DNA of 9,867 bases from assembly GCA_018623675.1 (NCBI GenBank), contig JAAZVJ010000022.1, positions 1-9,867 of the forward strand, written 5' to 3'. Made by a program: the position numbers and the translations under genes. This document shows positions 7,125-9,867 of the stretch, piece after piece. The stretch is from Synechococcus sp. HW_metabat.54 (GTDB lineage: Bacteria > Cyanobacteriota > Cyanobacteriia > PCC-6307 > Cyanobiaceae). The notes beneath the pieces are model-generated. The model did not search any database. It saw only the letters and a program-made list of their open reading frames with translations, and was not told the origin of the DNA. The first letter of the stretch is position 1. The number at the start of each line of letters is the position of its first letter.

Positions 7125-8038
7125 AACAGCAACCGTGGAGCCTCAAACGGAGGCTGAGGAAGCGTTTTGATCGCCATCCAAAAGCATTCGCCCTCGGTTG
7201 TTGTGGCGTGGCGATTGGTTTGAGTTCTGCACTCTGGTTAACAGCATCCAACGTTGCCCACACGCAGTTACAACGCAAGCCCACACTCTTAGAGCTGCTC
7301 AACGAAGTTACAACCAACAGTCCCAATGTTCTTGAAGAACCCCATGTCAAGACGGAGCCATCGCCACCTCGTGCTGATGACTGGCAATCACCTTTAGCTC
7401 GGCAATGCCGCAACCTTGATCAAGAAACAGAAGCACGCCTGCGCAACCTGAAACATCGATTAAGAAAAGAGCGTGAAATAGTTGCCATCGATTCAAGCAA
7501 TTACGGAAAGCGTTATCACCGCAATCCCTGGAAAAAAGCTCTGGATCCAAAACCTCGATTGGTGGTTCTCCATGAAACCTCGAATTCTCTTTCATCCGCC
7601 ATTAATACCTTTAAAACCCACCATGCAGACGACAATGCCCAAGTGAGTTATCACACCCTGATTGGAAGGGATGGTCGTGTTGTGGATGCGGTTAGCCCAC
7701 TGCATCGCGCCTTTGGCGCTGGCTACTCAGCCTTTCTGGGTGAATGGGCTGTGACGAATCCATCGTTTATGGGTTCGGTCAATAACTTTGCACTCCACCT
7801 CAGCCTTGAAACCCCAGAAGATGGATATTTCGGAGGAAGGACGCACAGCGGTTATAGCGATGCTCAATACGACTCGCTTGCTGTCGTCCTCGATGACTGG
7901 ATGAAAACCTTTGACATACCCGCAGAAGCAATCACGACCCATCAGCATGTTGATCTGGGTGGTGAGCGAGGGGACCCTCGAAGTTTCGACTGGAGCCAAC
8001 TTCAGGTGAGATTGGCAGCCCTCAAACGTCTGTGTTGA
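7106..8038 (+). CDS. Membrane-anchored N-acetylmuramoyl-L-alanine amidase, Amidase_2 type (310 aa)
   Basis: Probably cuts the bond between muramic acid and the stem peptide of peptidoglycan. A basic stretch (KRRLRKRF, 14-21) precedes a single hydrophobic segment (about 27-47), giving a signal anchor with the rest in the periplasm. Residues 50-145 form a charged linker with helical, possibly coiled parts (ETEARLRNLKHRLRKERE). The catalytic domain runs from about 151: VVLHET (153-158) with zinc ligand His-156, SYHTLIGRDGRVVD (181-194), and TTHQHVDLGGERGDPRSFDW (277-296) with ligand candidates His-279 and Asp-290. I chose ATG 7106, overlapping the upstream gene by 19 bases. A further in-frame start at 7061 adds 15 residues that look like read-through of the M61 gene's shadow frame. 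The middle of the gene is AT-richer than its neighbours. Confidence 0.85.
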   Translation: MVRDHLKQQPWSLKRRLRKRFDRHPKAFALGCCGVAIGLSSALWLTASNVAHTQLQRKPTLLELLNEVTTNSPNVLEEPHVKTEPSPPRADDWQSPLARQCRNLDQETEARLRNLKHRLRKEREIVAIDSSNYGKRYHRNPWKKALDPKPRLVVLHETSNSLSSAINTFKTHHADDNAQVSYHTLIGRDGRVVDAVSPLHRAFGAGYSAFLGEWAVTNPSFMGSVNNFALHLSLETPEDGYFGGRTHSGYSDAQYDSLAVVLDDWMKTFDIPAEAITTHQHVDLGGERGDPRSFDWSQLQVRLAALKRLC

Positions 8039-8042
8039 CGAC

Positions 8043-8867
8043 CTAGATCGCCATCGATTTCTGGGGAACAAACGTGGAATAGATCAGGCCGTGTAGGGCT
8101 GGATCCTGCATATAGCGCAAGATGCGGCGGGGATAATCAAGCTTTCCATTGTGCAGATAGGCAAGAGTGGCGATCGCCTTGGCATCTGCAAAGGAGTTGC
8201 TGGCAGACAAATGACGATTGTTGGGAAGATCAAGCGCCTTTTTAAGGCGGGCTAGTTTGCCGGCTAGCAACGCAACGTTTTGCTCAGGGTCAAGCAGGAT
8301 GTCGCGCGCTTCAGCAATTTCCAGATCGCTGGGGTTCGCGGGAAGACGACCCTGATGGATGAGCTCGCTGATTCCGAGTTGGGCGGGACCATGGGTCGAA
8401 ACCAAACCAGAGTGGGCCACGAACGGAAGGCTTTCCCCCGGCTTGGAATGCTGGATCTCGTCGTAAAGGATTCCGGTCAACAGCATCGGGTTCAAGCGAT
8501 GAGCTGCTGATTCGCGCAGGATCACCGGTTTGAGCTGGGCCAGGTGCGTCAGAGTCAAAGCGCGAAGTGGTTCCAGCTGATCAACGCTTCGCGTGAACAA
8601 CTGAGCGATCGGCGTTTGTGGACCGTGAATCCCAAAGCGCTGCTCCAGCAGCCTGAGCTCTTCTGCACTGAAATCAGCTGGGTGACCGCGCTGTTCCCTG
8701 CTGAAATTGGGATCCGACTCAAGGGCAATTTGCGCATCGATCACCCTGCCGATCGGCATGGGAGTCGTGACGGAACGCATCACCATCACACTTGCTGCCG
8801 TTAAGCAAACGGCTGCCACCACAGGTGAAGTGAAGGTGGACAGGATGATTCGGCGCAGTGTGGCCAT
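8043..8867 (-). CDS. Membrane-anchored lysozyme/lytic-transglycosylase-fold protein (274 aa), tentative
   Basis: I do not recognise a named gene. One hydrophobic segment (about 14-31) after a short basic start (TLRRII) predicts an N-terminal anchor or uncleaved signal with a periplasmic body. The body has the outline of a GH23-like fold. A helix ending in ILYDEIQ (133-139) puts Glu-137 where the catalytic acid sits; GPAQLGISEL (160-169) resembles the GLMQ or GPAQ motif; ATLAYLHNGKLDYPRRILRYM (233-253) resembles the terminal AYN-x-G and Tyr-rich helix. It could therefore cleave glycan strands or bind them. The spacing between Glu and GPAQ is longer than in classical Slt enzymes, so activity is not certain. 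The start is ATG at 8867; a TTG directly before it (8870) is less likely. It converges on the amidase gene with a 4-bp gap. Confidence 0.6.
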   Translation of the reverse strand: MATLRRIILSTFTSPVVAAVCLTAASVMVMRSVTTPMPIGRVIDAQIALESDPNFSREQRGHPADFSAEELRLLEQRFGIHGPQTPIAQLFTRSVDQLEPLRALTLTHLAQLKPVILRESAAHRLNPMLLTGILYDEIQHSKPGESLPFVAHSGLVSTHGPAQLGISELIHQGRLPANPSDLEIAEARDILLDPEQNVALLAGKLARLKKALDLPNNRHLSASNSFADAKAIATLAYLHNGKLDYPRRILRYMQDPALHGLIYSTFVPQKSMAI

Positions 8868-8956
8868 CAACAGACGCTAGCCGTGCTGTCGCAGAAGCTG
8901 GGAAATACACAAAAACAAAGATAACTTCGTGCGGTGAGCGGCCTCGACGACCAGAA
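8868..8956. promoter_or_regulatory. Divergent spacer upstream of pgi and the lysozyme-fold gene
   Basis: This 89-bp spacer holds an AT-rich block at 8903-8927 in otherwise GC-rich sequence. On the plus strand GATAAC (8920-8925) matches four of six -10 positions and would start pgi RNA near 8932. No matching -35 is seen. A short GTG-started frame (8934-8960, eight codons) has a stop that overlaps the pgi ATG. There is no Shine-Dalgarno before either gene. Confidence 0.35.
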
Positions 8957-9867
8957 ATGAGCTTTCCGGATTTCTGTGCCACCGACCCCCAAGTGCAGTG
9001 GCAGCGCTTCTGTGAACTGCTCTGGTTCCACGATGATCTGGGGATGTGGCTCGACGTGAGCCGTATGCACATCAACGCAGACGACGTTGATGCTCTGACG
9101 CCTCGCTTCGAGGAGGTGTTCAAGGCAATGGAACAGCTTGAAGCGGGTGCATTGGCAAACCCCGACGAACAAAGGCAAGTCGGCCACTACTGGTTACGGC
9201 AGCCGCAGCTCTGTCCAGATCCTTCAGCCGCAGCCCACATCGCAGAAGAGGTGGACGCCATTGAAGCCTTCGGAAAAGCTGTCCTTGATGGTTCCATTAC
9301 GGCACCGAATGGCGAGTGCTTCACCGATGTGTTGTGGATCGGCATTGGTGGAAGTGGCTTAGGTCCTCTGCTGATGATCCGTGCCCTTCAAAAGGAGGAC
9401 GTGGGCCTGCCCTTCCACTTCCTCGACAACGTGGATCCGAACGGCATTAGCCAAGTGCTTGCTGAACTGGGCGATTCCCTAACCACCACCTTGGTGATCA
9501 CCGTCAGCAAATCGGGTGGTACTCCTGAGCCCCGCCTCGGCATGGAGCAGGCACGCCATCGTCTTGAACAGGCAGGGGGCCAATGGACTGGCCAAGCCGT
9601 GGCCATCACCATGGCCGAGAGCAAGCTTGATCAGGTGGCGAGTCGAGAGGGCTGGCTGCGGCGCTTTGACATGTTCGATTGGGTTGGGGGCCGAACGAGC
9701 ATCACCAGTGCCGTTGGTTTATTGCCCGGGGCTTTGATCGGTACCGACATCAGAGACTTTCTGGCTGGTGCGGCTCAGATGGATGACGCCACGCGCGTCG
9801 CAGACCTTCGCCGCAATCCAGCAGCGTTGATGGCAGCCGCTTGGTATGTCGCAGGCAATGGCCGCGG
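8957..9867 (+). CDS. pgi: Glucose-6-phosphate isomerase, N-terminal part (cut by window end)
   Basis: Interconverts glucose-6-phosphate and fructose-6-phosphate; in a cyanobacterium it links gluconeogenesis and glycogen turnover to the oxidative pentose phosphate route. The 303 complete codons seen are somewhat over half of the usual length of about 530. IGIGGSGLGP (128-137) and VSKSGGTPEP (183-192) form the sugar-phosphate binding SIS domain, and VGGRTSITSAVG (243-254) is the family signature around the conserved GGR. The N-terminus MSFPDFCATDPQVQWQRF has the form I associate with marine Synechococcus and Prochlorococcus PGI. The start is ATG 8957; the frame upstream contains no alternative start nearby. 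The gene is divergent from the lysozyme-fold gene and no defect is visible in the part present. Confidence 0.96.
   Translation, partial: MSFPDFCATDPQVQWQRFCELLWFHDDLGMWLDVSRMHINADDVDALTPRFEEVFKAMEQLEAGALANPDEQRQVGHYWLRQPQLCPDPSAAAHIAEEVDAIEAFGKAVLDGSITAPNGECFTDVLWIGIGGSGLGPLLMIRALQKEDVGLPFHFLDNVDPNGISQVLAELGDSLTTTLVITVSKSGGTPEPRLGMEQARHRLEQAGGQWTGQAVAITMAESKLDQVASREGWLRRFDMFDWVGGRTSITSAVGLLPGALIGTDIRDFLAGAAQMDDATRVADLRRNPAALMAAAWYVAGNGR

Noticed and set aside
7133..7204. Lipobox in the amidase anchor (FALGCC)
   Set aside because: The residue at -3 is Ala and the context does not fit the L-[AS]-[GA]-C rule; a plain signal anchor explains the segment better.
8170..8177. GCGATCGC, the HIP1 octamer common in many freshwater cyanobacteria
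   Set aside because: I noticed only this one copy, inside a coding region; marine picocyanobacteria are not enriched for HIP1, so it has no evident meaning.

Overview
This window looks like a compact chromosome segment of a marine picocyanobacterium, most likely Synechococcus. The main clues are a Ycf35/DUF1257-family protein, a fused ribBA with a long C-terminal tail as in cyanobacteria, an ArgC with GASGYGG instead of the commoner GASGYTG, and the sequence of the pgi start. Start codons lack evident Shine-Dalgarno sequences. Species cannot be fixed from the sequence alone. I see no tRNA, rRNA, insertion sequence, CRISPR array or phage module, and no gene-free stretch over 300 bases.

Left part (1-5064): five metabolic genes on alternating strands. 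They are mtnP (minus, methionine salvage), a cyclophilin-type peptidyl-prolyl isomerase (plus), ribBA (minus, riboflavin), argC (plus, arginine) and purN (minus, purines). Each neighbouring pair is divergent or convergent. The convergent gaps are 22 and 7 bp and the divergent gaps are short. A hairpin overlaps the ribBA stop codon, a second lies beyond the end of mtnP, and a 14-bp dyad sits in front of the mtnP start.

Right part (5072-8867): three plus-strand genes overlap end to start. They encode a Ycf35-like protein, a cytoplasmic M61-family metallopeptidase with a PDZ domain, and a membrane-anchored N-acetylmuramoyl-L-alanine amidase. A minus-strand gene for a membrane-anchored protein resembling lytic transglycosylases converges on the amidase with a 4-bp gap. 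This is the least ordinary part: two probable peptidoglycan-cleaving envelope proteins back to back, with the amidase coupled to a peptidase and a Ycf35-like protein.

Right edge (8957-9867): the first 303 codons of pgi (glucose-6-phosphate isomerase), cut by the window end.

Most of the window is ordinary core genome. The points most worth checking are the missing standard start codon of ribBA (coding similarity runs well upstream of the first GTG), the overlapping Ycf35/M61/amidase unit, and the poorly described lysozyme-fold protein. I did not find a convincing new defence, mobile or RNA-guided system.
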